DNA of 64,000 nt from Edaphobacillus lindanitolerans. GTDB taxonomy: Bacteria > Bacillota > Bacilli > Bacillales_A > Planococcaceae. Under the pieces are notes generated by a model. It did not search any database. It was not told the DNA's origin and saw nothing but the letters and a program-made list of their open reading frames with translations. Shown piece after piece: positions 43,672 to 51,770 of this stretch. Where the stretch lies: assembly GCF_900156305.1 (NCBI RefSeq), contig NZ_FTPL01000001.1:620001-684000 (forward strand). Reading direction: 5' to 3'. Each line of letters starts with the position of its first letter. The stretch's first letter is position 1. Both the position numbers and the translations under genes were made by a program.

Positions 43672-44358
43672 TCAGTGTCGTTTGCCATTGTTGCTTCCCT
43701 TTCCGATCTGCTTGAACGGATAGGCCAGGAGATCGCCGGCAAGCTCTGCAGCACGTGCCCAAAGATCGCCTTTTCCGGCCGCCAGCCGCTTCACCGTGGA
43801 TTCGGCCTGTTTTTGCTGTTCCTGCAGTTTCAGCAGCGTGTCAAACCCGCTCCGGACAAGGCCTTTGAGCCGCTCCTGCATCGATTCGGCCACTTCCGGG
43901 AAAAACCCGCTGAAGTGATCTTCTCCGATCCATTTTTGCGCATTGGCGGCTTTGTCGACCTCCCGCTTGAAGTGGGCCGACTGTGCTTCCATCAAATAAT
44001 ACAGATCGAGCGCTTCCTGTATGCGGGAGAGCTTCCCCCAGCCGATATTTTTTGCACGGTACAGACGGACCGCGTCGCGGACGTCCTCCCGCCGTGTATG
44101 ATGGTTCGGCTTGTCCCGGTAAAGCAAAGTGAAGTCCGGATCGGGGAGCGACGGATACCAGCGACGGAACCTTTCTTCGAACTCCGTAAGCACGGCACGC
44201 ATCTCCCGACGGGCCTCTTTCTCATACTGGCCTTTCGGATAATAATAATCCAGCAGTGCTTCACGCCGATTTCTGCGGGCGAGCCATCCGCCCGCTTCCG
44301 GCCAGTTCGGGTACGGACCGCCGGCCGGGCCAATCTCTCTATTTTCATGATTGTCCAT
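43672..44358 (-). CDS. Hypothetical soluble protein, helix-rich
   Basis: 228 residues. I do not recognise the family. The N-terminal 75 residues are rich in aromatic and charged residues (PYPNWPEAGGW, DYYYPKGQYEKEARREMR, WYPSLPDPDFTLLYRD). The rest is predicted alpha-helical with a probable coiled coil (about 150-190, LQEQQKQAESTVKRL). No signal peptide or membrane segment. Start ATG at 44358 with GGGGGGAG upstream. Convergent with the GTPase gene and monocistronic. Confidence 0.8.
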   Translation of the reverse strand: MDNHENREIGPAGGPYPNWPEAGGWLARRNRREALLDYYYPKGQYEKEARREMRAVLTEFEERFRRWYPSLPDPDFTLLYRDKPNHHTRREDVRDAVRLYRAKNIGWGKLSRIQEALDLYYLMEAQSAHFKREVDKAANAQKWIGEDHFSGFFPEVAESMQERLKGLVRSGFDTLLKLQEQQKQAESTVKRLAAGKGDLWARAAELAGDLLAYPFKQIGKGSNNGKRH

Positions 44359-44467
44359 GTCGCTCCCCCCTTTCTATCTCCAATTATACGGGATTGTCCG
44401 ACAGCTTTCACGGGGAGAGCCCAATTAAATAAATGAAGCCTGGACGGCTCGGTCCAGGCTTCCCTTG

Positions 44468-44986
44468 TCACTTGATCCATTTGTGGAACATCGGACTTTG
44501 TTCGTCTTTGCCGAACACCGGGTCCTGCCCGGGGACCGGCACGTTTGAGATGGTGTTCTTGGCGCTTGCCTTTTCCTTTGGATCACGTTCCTTGAGATCT
44601 GGCTGCATGCCGTCCGGATACGCCCCGACGACTTCAAACTCATCAGAAGAGTCGAGTTTCCTGTGAGCAGTCCCGGCAGGCAAGAGAATGACGTCCCCCG
44701 GTTTCACTTCCAGCCGCTCACCCGCATCACCGCCGAGCAGCATCGTTGCCCTCCCGCGGACAACACCGAGCACCTCATGGGTATTCGTATGGTAATGATG
44801 GTAATCATACACATCACCCGTCCAACTGTTCGTCCAACCATGGCCGGCGAAAGACCCACTGATCGAGTCCGGTTCCGGCCCCGTTTCCCCGTCATACGCA
44901 TTCTGGTAGAATATGACCGGCAAGTCCGGATTATTCGGCACTTGCCCGTCGTCCTTCATATAAAACGACCGCACCTGCACGTCCAT
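44468..44986 (-). CDS. Cupin domain protein (YjlB-like)
   Basis: 172 residues if started at ATG 44986, which has AGGAAAGGGA upstream and gives the expected short N-terminus (MDVQVRSFYMKDDG). A TTG at 45040 would add 18 residues; an AAGGAGG lies inside that extension. Cupin motif 1 is YHHYHTNTHEVLGVVRGRA (metal-binding His and Glu) and motif 2 PGDVILLPAGTAHRKL. Bacillus YjlB is a similar single-domain cupin of unknown function. Possible small-molecule dioxygenase or sensor. Confidence 0.85.
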   Translation of the reverse strand: MDVQVRSFYMKDDGQVPNNPDLPVIFYQNAYDGETGPEPDSISGSFAGHGWTNSWTGDVYDYHHYHTNTHEVLGVVRGRATMLLGGDAGERLEVKPGDVILLPAGTAHRKLDSSDEFEVVGAYPDGMQPDLKERDPKEKASAKNTISNVPVPGQDPVFGKDEQSPMFHKWIK

Positions 44987-45279
44987 ACCGCGCTCATCCC
45001 TTTCCTGCAGAATTGTCTTTACTTCCTCCTTACCCGTCAATTGACTCCATAATCGTCCGGCCGTATAGCACGCACCGCTTTTAAAAGTTGATTCGTTTTG
45101 CCTTTTCCGACTGGCCTTCAGCCCTCTTCAACCATCCGATCGTGCCGAATTGCGCCGGCAATCAACCGTTTCTTCAGCCGGAATCCCCGTTAAGCCGGTT
45201 CGCAGCGGGCTCGCCGGCAGGTTACGATCGGGGCACCCGGGAATAAGAAGGCACCGTGCACGGCCGGAAAGGCCACAAC

Positions 45280-45828
45280 TTGAAAAACGAAGAAGTGATC
45301 TCGCAGTACGAACCGATGATTTCCTCGATGCTCCGTCAGTTGCATATCCACCGTGATCATGACCACTTCCGCCAGGCGGCCAGGCTTGCCCTCTGGATCG
45401 CGATCGGCAAGTATGACCCGTCGCGGGGACATCTGGCCCCGTTCGCCTACCGGACAATTCGCGGTGCCATGCTTGATGAATTGAAAAAAGAGGGTCGGTA
45501 CGGTGATACGTTCACCGCAACCGAAGGAATGAAGCTTGAATATCTGGCCGGCGCCACTGCCGGTCCGGACACGGACAGCGATCCGCGGATGGACAGGCTG
45601 CGCGACGCCGTCCCCAGGCTCAGCAGCGCGGAAGTCCTGTTTCTCCGGCAGCTCTTTGAGGATCGGCTTCCCCATGCGGTCATCGCGCGCACGGAAGGGA
45701 TCTCTGTTCCCGGGGTCAAAAAACGCCGGGAACGGCTTCTTTTAAAACTGAGGACTTGGATGGAGGAAGAACCGGCAACCCACGACCGGAACGGCGTTTA
45801 TCCCTCTGTCGGCAGGGGTAAGGATTAA
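45280..45828 (+). CDS. Sigma-70 family RNA polymerase sigma factor (small, regions 2 and 4)
   Basis: 182 residues from TTG at 45280 (GGAAAGG upstream). GTG at 45256 is an alternative with AAGAAGG. Region 2 covers residues 8-75 (EPMISSMLRQLHI, ARLALWIAIGKYDPSRGHLAPFAYRTIRGAMLDEL). Region 4 covers about 110-160 (LSSAEVLFLRQLFEDRLPHAVIARTEGISVPGVKKRRERLLLKL). No region 3 or anti-sigma gene is adjacent. It resembles the Bacillus-type small sigma factors acting on few promoters. A promoter for the next gene lies within its 3' end. Confidence 0.87.
   Translation: MKNEEVISQYEPMISSMLRQLHIHRDHDHFRQAARLALWIAIGKYDPSRGHLAPFAYRTIRGAMLDELKKEGRYGDTFTATEGMKLEYLAGATAGPDTDSDPRMDRLRDAVPRLSSAEVLFLRQLFEDRLPHAVIARTEGISVPGVKKRRERLLLKLRTWMEEEPATHDRNGVYPSVGRGKD
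45796..45821 (+). promoter_or_regulatory. Sigma-B-type promoter of the YflT-like gene
   Basis: GTTTAT (45796-45801), 14-bp spacer, GGGTAA (45816-45821), inside the last codons of the sigma factor gene. Confidence 0.7.
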
Positions 45829-45857
45829 CATGAACGAAAACAGGAGGGATTTACTTT

Positions 45858-46184
45858 ATGGTAAAAGTACTTTCAGTGGAAAATGGTGTACAAGCACGCG
45901 ACGAAATTGAAAAACTCGTGAACCAAGGCTATGACAAAGATGATATCTATCTGTTCGCTCACTATCAGGAGCGTGAAGATGACCTTGCGAAGGCACTGGA
46001 CGTCGAAACCCCGGGCATCGGCGAAACAGGCTTCTTCCAGACGATGAAGAACTTCGTCGCAAAACGCGGAGACGAACTCCGTTCCGAATTCGAAGGCGTC
46101 GGGCTTTCCAAGCAGGAAGCGGATCAATATGAAAAAGTGCTGGATGAAGGGAAACTCGTCCTCGTTGCTCAGGACAACGCCTGA
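45858..46184 (+). CDS. Heat-induced/general stress protein, YflT domain (GSP17M-like)
   Basis: 108 residues, ATG at 45858 after AGGAGGGA. The conserved pattern (VENGVQARDEIEKLVNQGYDKDDIYLFAH, ETGFFQTMKNFVAKRGDELRSEFEGVGL and VLDEGKLVLVAQ) is the YflT family of small soluble general stress proteins of unknown biochemical role. The sigma-B-type promoter just upstream agrees with known sigma-B control of yflT. Confidence 0.9.
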   Translation: MVKVLSVENGVQARDEIEKLVNQGYDKDDIYLFAHYQEREDDLAKALDVETPGIGETGFFQTMKNFVAKRGDELRSEFEGVGLSKQEADQYEKVLDEGKLVLVAQDNA

Positions 46185-46190
46185 ATCCGG

Positions 46191-46218
46191 AACGCCGCCG
46201 CAACAGGCGGCGTTTTTT
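46191..46218 (+). terminator. Intrinsic terminator after the YflT-like gene
   Basis: AACGCCGCCGCAACAGGCGGCGTT with stem ACGCCGCC/GGCGGCGT, then six T. Confidence 0.9.
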
Positions 46219-46251
46219 GCTATGCACTTTTATTGGGAAAGGAGACTGCCG

Positions 46252-46896
46252 ATGGGTATCCACAAGTTTTTTGCCAGCATGAACGACCTTGAACGGATCA
46301 TCCGCGCCCCGGGCAAGTTCAAATTTGAGGAACATAACGTCGCTGCCCACTCCTGGAAAGTCTCCCAGTATGCGATGTTCTTCGGGACGCTCGAGGAGAT
46401 GAATGGAGCCACAGTCGACTGGAAGTCCCTTTACGAAAAGACGATCAACCACGACTTTGCAGAAGTCTTTATCGGGGACATCAAGACGCCGGTCAAGCAC
46501 TCTTCCCCCGAGTTGAAGCAAATGCTCTCAACTGTTGAGGAGAAAATGATGGAAAAATTCATCCTGCGGGAAATCCCGGAAGAATTCCGGGAGGTGTTCT
46601 TCCATAGGATGAAAGAAGGCAAGGACGGCACACTCGAGGGAAGGCTGCTGGAGCTAGCAGACAAGCTCGACCAATTTTATGAGGCATACGCCGAACTGAA
46701 ACGCGGGAACACCGAGCCGGATTTCATCCAGATGTATGAGATCGCTTTGGAGAAAATCCTTGCCATGCCGCTCAAAGCGAGCGTGGACTATTTCCGGGAC
46801 GTGATCGTCCAGGATGTCATCAATGAAAAAACAGCACTTGATGTGAAAAGCCTCACACTCCGGATCCTGGAAAATCCCGGTCCATCCGCAGATTGA
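46252..46896 (+). CDS. YfbR-like HD-domain 5'-nucleotidase
   Basis: 214 residues from ATG at 46252 with AAAGGAGA; an upstream in-frame ATG lies in the previous terminator. HD-domain metal ligands: EEHNVAAHSWKVS (about 25-37) and the HD pair in INHDFAEVFIGDIKTP (about 65-75), followed by LADKLDQFYEAY with its Asp. This is the YfbR/YqeK-like group that dephosphorylates deoxynucleoside 5'-monophosphates. The next gene, gdhA, has its own promoter. Confidence 0.85.
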   Translation: MGIHKFFASMNDLERIIRAPGKFKFEEHNVAAHSWKVSQYAMFFGTLEEMNGATVDWKSLYEKTINHDFAEVFIGDIKTPVKHSSPELKQMLSTVEEKMMEKFILREIPEEFREVFFHRMKEGKDGTLEGRLLELADKLDQFYEAYAELKRGNTEPDFIQMYEIALEKILAMPLKASVDYFRDVIVQDVINEKTALDVKSLTLRILENPGPSAD

Positions 46897-46953
46897 TTCG
46901 AGTTCCGTTCAGGCGGTGTCATCCTTCCGCCCACAAAATGAGAATATTCTATA

Positions 46954-46982
46954 TTGTGTAAAGTGGCGAATTGATGTATAAT
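46954..46982 (+). promoter_or_regulatory. Sigma-A promoter of gdhA
   Basis: -35 TTGTGT (46954-46959), 17-bp spacer, consensus -10 TATAAT (46977-46982). Confidence 0.78.
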
Positions 46983-47032
46983 TATGAAATCCCATTTGTA
47001 TTCTGCGGTAGCAAGAGATCAACGGAAACCTG

Positions 47033-47059
47033 AAAGGATCCCCCGGTGGTTCCTTTTTT
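47033..47059 (+). terminator. Terminator-like hairpin in the gdhA leader
   Basis: AAAGGATC-CCCCGGTG-GTTCCTTT followed by T residues (eight-pair stem with one mismatch). It lies between the promoter at 46954 and the gdhA start at 47086, so it is either an attenuator of gdhA or only the end of the preceding transcript. Confidence 0.6.
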
Positions 47060-47085
47060 ATTTTCAAAGGAAAGGATGATGCACC

Positions 47086-48468
47086 ATGCAGATCACGCGA
47101 GGCGCCACTGAAGATACCCGAAGGACTGCCAATGACTATGTCCACCATGTTTATGAGCTGGTAAAGCGCCGGAACCCCGGACAGCAGGAATTCCTGCAGG
47201 CCGTCCGGGAAATCTTCGATTCTCTCCGCCCCGTTTTCGCACAACATCCGGAATATATCCGGGATGGCATTCTGGAACGGTTGGTTGAACCCGAGCGGGT
47301 CATCTCATTCCGGGTGACGTGGGAAGACGATAGCGGGAAAGTGCATGTGAACCGGGGGTATCGTGTTCAATACAACAGCACGCTCGGCCCTTACAAAGGC
47401 GGCATCCGTTTCCATCCCTCCGTGAATGACAGCATCATCAAATTTCTCGGTTTTGAACAGATCTTTAAAAATGCACTTACCGGTTTGCCGATCGGCGGAG
47501 GCAAGGGCGGTGCCGACTTTGACCCGAAAGGCAAGTCTGACCGCGAAATCATGAGGTTCTGTCAGAGCTTCATCACAGAGCTCTGGAAGCACATCGGGCC
47601 GGACACCGATGTACCGGCCGGCGACATCGGTGTCGGAAAGCGGGAAATTGGTTATATGTTCGGCCAGTACAAACGGCTTCGGAATGCCTACGAAGCAGGT
47701 GTGTTCACGGGCAAGGACCCGTCCAACGGCGGAAGCCTCGGGCGCAAGGAAGCGACCGGATATGGCCTCGTTTACTTCACTGCCGAAATGTTCGCGAACC
47801 ACGGACTGGACCTGGAAGGCAAGAAAACGATCGTATCGGGATCCGGAAATGTATCAATCTATGCGATGGAAAAAGCGATCGGGTACGGGGCGACGATTGT
47901 GGCCTGCAGTGATTCAGACGGCTATATTCACGATCCCGGCGGCATTAACTTGGATACGGTGAAGCAGCTGAAGGAAGTCGAGCGGCGAAGGATCAAAGAT
48001 TATTTGGATTTCCATCCGGACGCCGAGTATACGGAAAACTGCGAGGGCATCTGGTCCGTGCCGTGCGACTTGGCCCTTCCCTGCGCAACACAGAACGAGC
48101 TGAGCGCGGAATCCGCCGCCCGGCTCATTGAAAACGGCGTGATCGCCGTTGCGGAAGGCGCCAATATGCCATGCGACCAGGAAGCGATCGATCTGTTCCT
48201 GGAGAACGGCATCCTGTATGGTCCTGCCAAGGCGGCCAATGCCGGCGGGGTCGCCGTGTCCGCCATGGAGATGTCCCAGAACAGCATGCGATTTTCCTGG
48301 ACGGAGGAAGAGGTGGACGAGAAACTCCGCCTCGTCATGCAGGACATCCACCGGAACTGCGTGGAAACTGCGGAACAGTACGGATTCACCGGCAACCTGA
48401 TGGCCGGTGCCAATATCGCCGGGTTCCGCAAAGTCGCGGATGGCATGGTGACACAAGGATTGAACTGA
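47086..48468 (+). CDS. gdhA: NADP-type glutamate dehydrogenase
   Basis: 460 residues, the length of the Escherichia coli GdhA type and longer than the catabolic RocG/GudB enzymes (about 424). Motifs: PYKGGIRFHPSVNDSIIKFLGFEQ, the catalytic lysine in LPIGGGKGGADFDPKGKSD, DVPAGDIGVGKREIGYM, the Rossmann motif VSGSGNVSIYA, and the C-terminal NAGGVAVSAMEMSQN. It makes glutamate from 2-oxoglutarate and ammonia (or the reverse). ATG at 47086, preceded by AAAGGAAAGG; nearby ATGs at 47076 and 47079 are out of frame. Confidence 0.95.
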   Translation: MQITRGATEDTRRTANDYVHHVYELVKRRNPGQQEFLQAVREIFDSLRPVFAQHPEYIRDGILERLVEPERVISFRVTWEDDSGKVHVNRGYRVQYNSTLGPYKGGIRFHPSVNDSIIKFLGFEQIFKNALTGLPIGGGKGGADFDPKGKSDREIMRFCQSFITELWKHIGPDTDVPAGDIGVGKREIGYMFGQYKRLRNAYEAGVFTGKDPSNGGSLGRKEATGYGLVYFTAEMFANHGLDLEGKKTIVSGSGNVSIYAMEKAIGYGATIVACSDSDGYIHDPGGINLDTVKQLKEVERRRIKDYLDFHPDAEYTENCEGIWSVPCDLALPCATQNELSAESAARLIENGVIAVAEGANMPCDQEAIDLFLENGILYGPAKAANAGGVAVSAMEMSQNSMRFSWTEEEVDEKLRLVMQDIHRNCVETAEQYGFTGNLMAGANIAGFRKVADGMVTQGLN

Positions 48469-48522
48469 TGCCGGTCCTTCTTACAACCGCTGTTCAAGAT
48501 TCATCAAAGTCAACTCAATCAA

Positions 48523-48568
48523 AACCCCCAAAAATCCGGCCGATCAGCGCGGGTTTTGGGGGTATTTT
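48523..48568. terminator. Shared terminator between gdhA and the LTA-synthase-like gene
   Basis: ACCCCCAAAA (48524-48533) pairs with TTTTGGGGGT (48554-48563), with inner CCG/CGG-type pairing. It is flanked by A- and T-rich tracts and lies between convergent genes. Confidence 0.8.
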
Positions 48569-48587
48569 CAATATCGTCAGGATTCCG

Positions 48588-50441
48588 CTACTCAAACGAG
48601 TTGAAAAAATCGTCAGGCAGCCAATTGGACCCGAACAGTGCATCGTAGACAACCATTCGATAGTCCTCCACCAGTTGTCTCGTTTCTGGATCCATCATCA
48701 AATCGGCAATCCGGCCCGCGTCTGTAACGATGAAGTCTTTTCCAATCCGTTTAACTCCTGACTCAAGTAGTTGATCCATCAGACTGTGGAATGGCGAGAC
48801 AAAATAATCGCCCTCTTTTAATATGACTGTCGTCAAAAACATCGGGGAAATCCCTTCGAGATTGATTCCGCCTTCACTGCGTCCATTGTTCATATATAGC
48901 AGCCAGGGGGTTTCATGGAGCAGGCTGCCCGGGAATTGTTCTTCTTTCCCTCTGAACAAGCTTGGAAAGTGGTCACCATAAAGCATCAGATTGATATCCT
49001 TGTCTGATGCAGAAAGTTCCTCGATCAGTTGCCTGATTGCCTCATCAGACGCCCTGGTTCCCTTTAGGTAATTAACGAGTCCTTGGCCATCCTTTTCAGG
49101 ATAGATGTCAAAATTAATGTCCGGGCTGTACTGCATATCGGGCAGTTCCCCATTGAACGGGGAGTGGTTTTGCATCGACAGTGCATGGATGAACCCTGTT
49201 TCTTCCTCACCCAGTACTCTAAGAATGTCTTTATGGAATTCTTCATCTGCCACCCTTTGGAAAGTTCCCAATTTGCCGGTATGCTGAATCCCATTATCCA
49301 GATAGAGGAAGTCATCAAAACCCATTTCCCGATAGACTGACTTCCGTCTGTACAGGCTGGCCGTATATGGATGGATGGCAACCTTATCATTTTTAATGTA
49401 ATTGAGAATTGAATGATGGTTCTTTGCGCCCACATAAAAATCGGAGTACGGCGTTGTGGCCATCGGCTCATTAAAGAGTTCCAGGCTAAACGACGTCAGG
49501 ACCGACCATTCTATATTGGCCGTTCCTCCCCCAATATATTGGCTGTACACAGTGCCTCCACTATGCACTTTTTGCATGTCGGTGATGTATGGGATCGGGG
49601 TTTCGTTTTTGAGCAGATCCGGAATCCTTTTGGGATCCATGAGTGTTTCACTCAAATACAGGATAGTCTGGGAGTCGGATAAATTATTGCTCCTGCCAGA
49701 GTTGATCGACTTGGCCTTTTTGAGATAGTCACTGCTTATTCTCTCGATATTCTGCCTGTTGTAGTTGGCGGGCTTTTGCATGTAATCCGGTTTAATCGTA
49801 TGCACAAAACTCGGAATGAATCCGTCTTGTCTGGCTCTTGCAACAGGATTGAAATTATGGGAATTGGTCTTTTCATATTTCAATATCCTCGCATTATATG
49901 TATCCGGGTGTACAAAGATCACAATTAATGGTACAAGTGCAATCAGAAGAATACCCACTCTGGTCTTCAATCCAATATTGAAGTTCATCTTTTTTGCTAT
50001 CTTCTTGCTGACATAATGGAAGAGAACCAAAACCGACAAGATGGTGAGAAGAACCAACAGTGCCTGCCCTACAGGAATATCAACAAATGACAGCAACTCT
50101 TTTGGTGAACTGATCGCCTGCAATTCCTTGAATGTGATAAATTCGTTTCTCTCTTTTACTTTGATCTGGTTACTGATCACGATTGCCGCAAATATTAAAT
50201 TGGTCACGAGAAGACTTACTATGAAGGTTCCGAAAATCGCATACATGGCAAAGAAGATCAATACGACCAAAGAGGCCCCGCTATAGAAAGAGGTCCTGAC
50301 ATCGAGGTTTTCCAGCAAGGAGAAATCTACAAATAAGCTTTTATTCAGCCAATCCACGATCAAGCTTGAATTGATGCAGATGATTACAGTCAAAGACAAC
50401 AGGTATACGACAATCAGGATTCTCTTCTCCCATTTATACAT
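48588..50441 (-). CDS. LTA synthase family sulfatase-fold enzyme
   Basis: 617 residues. Four to five N-terminal membrane helices (1-200) precede an extracellular alkaline-phosphatase/sulfatase-fold domain. The catalytic threonine of the LtaS family is T307 in IGGGTANIEWSVLT; other motifs are YLSETLMDP (metal-binding Glu), MQNHSPFNG and NLMLYGDHFPSLF (metal-binding Asp/His). It transfers glycerol-phosphate or a related group outside the membrane. LtaS itself or a modifying relative cannot be told apart. The gene is noticeably AT-rich compared with neighbours. ATG at 50441 after AAAGGTGGG; a 14-bp palindrome lies just upstream. Confidence 0.9.
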   Translation of the reverse strand: MYKWEKRILIVVYLLSLTVIICINSSLIVDWLNKSLFVDFSLLENLDVRTSFYSGASLVVLIFFAMYAIFGTFIVSLLVTNLIFAAIVISNQIKVKERNEFITFKELQAISSPKELLSFVDIPVGQALLVLLTILSVLVLFHYVSKKIAKKMNFNIGLKTRVGILLIALVPLIVIFVHPDTYNARILKYEKTNSHNFNPVARARQDGFIPSFVHTIKPDYMQKPANYNRQNIERISSDYLKKAKSINSGRSNNLSDSQTILYLSETLMDPKRIPDLLKNETPIPYITDMQKVHSGGTVYSQYIGGGTANIEWSVLTSFSLELFNEPMATTPYSDFYVGAKNHHSILNYIKNDKVAIHPYTASLYRRKSVYREMGFDDFLYLDNGIQHTGKLGTFQRVADEEFHKDILRVLGEEETGFIHALSMQNHSPFNGELPDMQYSPDINFDIYPEKDGQGLVNYLKGTRASDEAIRQLIEELSASDKDINLMLYGDHFPSLFRGKEEQFPGSLLHETPWLLYMNNGRSEGGINLEGISPMFLTTVILKEGDYFVSPFHSLMDQLLESGVKRIGKDFIVTDAGRIADLMMDPETRQLVEDYRMVVYDALFGSNWLPDDFFNSFE

Positions 50442-50458
50442 ATTATCCCACCTTTAAC

Positions 50459-50472
50459 TCAAACATGTTTGA
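50459..50472. promoter_or_regulatory. 14-bp palindrome before the LTA-synthase-like gene
   Basis: TCAAACATGTTTGA is perfectly symmetric and lies 18-31 bp upstream of the start, so it could be an operator or leader element. It does not match the LexA box. Confidence 0.4.
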
Positions 50473-50659
50473 AAACCATATAAGTAAACAGTTTAAAATA
50501 TTTTATCTCTTACAACAAGAAAGGGCAACATCATTTTTCCAATACTCAGTTATGGTTCAAGAGATTCAATAGTCAGCCGATTTCTGAAACTCTCCTATGG
50601 GCGATTGGTATGATATACTTTATTCATAAAATCAAATCCACCAGCAAGGAGATCTTGAA

Positions 50660-51628
50660 ATGCTCAAAGAACTTTTCATCGGCCTTTCCCAGAACCAACT
50701 TCTGAACACGGCTGCCAAGAAGTACGGCCTGAAACTCGGCGCTCAGACGGTCGTTGCCGGCACGAACCTGCCCGAAGCGATCCAGACAATTCGCGAACTG
50801 AACGCACACGGCATTTCCGCCACGATCGACAACCTCGGTGAGTTTGTCTTCGAACGTGACGAAGCTGTCATGGCGAAGGAGCAGATCCTCGATGTGGTCC
50901 GTGCCATCCACGAAAATGGCGTCGATGCCCATATCTCCCTGAAGCCATCCCAGCTCGGCCTTGATATCGACCGCGAGTTCTGCTACGAAAACCTGCGGGA
51001 AATTGTTGCCGCAGCTTCCGAGCATGACATTTTCATCAACATTGACATGGAAGACCATGCGCGCCTCCAACCGTCATTCGACTTGCTGGATGAGCTGCAC
51101 AAAGAATACGACAATGTCGGCACCGTCATCCAGGCTTATTTCTACCGCGCCGAGGAAGACGTCCGCGCTTATAAAGATTTCCGTCTGCGGCTCGTAAAAG
51201 GTGCATACAAGGAACCTGCAGAATATGCATACATAGACAAAGCGGAAATTGACCGGAACTATATCGAACTGATCGAGTACCACCTTCTCAACGGGAAGTT
51301 CACATCGATTGCGACACACGATGACAAAATCATCGATCATGTAAAACAATTCGTTGAGGAGCACAATATCTCCCGTGACAAATTTGAATTCCAGATGCTG
51401 TACGGCTTCCGCCGCGATCTGCAGCTCCAGCTTGCATCTGAGGGATACAATTTTACGACGTATGTGCCGTTCGGCAACGACTGGTTCGGCTATTTTATGC
51501 GCCGCCTCGCCGAGCGTCCGCAGAACCTCAACCTCGTCGCGAAACAGGTGTTCACTCCGAAAACAAATGCGGTGATCGGTCTTGCAGCCGGTGCCTTCCT
51601 GCTTGGACGCCTGACGAAACGAAAATAA
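50660..51628 (+). CDS. Proline dehydrogenase
   Basis: 322 residues, a stand-alone PRODH domain. Conserved blocks: DNLGEFVF, SLKPSQLGLDID (beta strand with active-site Lys), INIDMEDHARLQPSFDLLDEL, VIQAYFYRAEEDV, RLVKGAYKEPAEYAY, IATHDDKII and the FAD/substrate motif QMLYGFRRDLQLQL, VPFGNDWFGYFMRRLAERPQN. Oxidises proline to pyrroline-5-carboxylate using FAD. The partner P5C dehydrogenase is not in the window. ATG at 50660 after AAGGAG. A strong terminator follows. Confidence 0.95.
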   Translation: MLKELFIGLSQNQLLNTAAKKYGLKLGAQTVVAGTNLPEAIQTIRELNAHGISATIDNLGEFVFERDEAVMAKEQILDVVRAIHENGVDAHISLKPSQLGLDIDREFCYENLREIVAAASEHDIFINIDMEDHARLQPSFDLLDELHKEYDNVGTVIQAYFYRAEEDVRAYKDFRLRLVKGAYKEPAEYAYIDKAEIDRNYIELIEYHLLNGKFTSIATHDDKIIDHVKQFVEEHNISRDKFEFQMLYGFRRDLQLQLASEGYNFTTYVPFGNDWFGYFMRRLAERPQNLNLVAKQVFTPKTNAVIGLAAGAFLLGRLTKRK

Positions 51629-51637
51629 TACAAAGTT

Positions 51638-51677
51638 AAAGAACGCCGCCCGGGGATTTCCCGGACGGCGTTCTTTT
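51638..51677 (+). terminator. Intrinsic terminator after proline dehydrogenase gene
   Basis: AAAGAACGCCGCCCGGGG ... CCCGGACGGCGTTCTTTT with one bulge, then T residues. Confidence 0.9.
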
Positions 51678-51770
51678 CAGTGTTCATATGAGCGTATAGT
51701 AACGGAATACGGAAGTGGGGCAATCAGCCGGGAATATGGAGAGGCACTGTACGCCAGCACAAGTGACGGC

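Noticed and set aside
50459-50472. LexA (SOS) box upstream of the LTA-synthase-like gene
   Set aside because: TCAAACATGTTTGA lacks the GAAC-N4-GTTC core.
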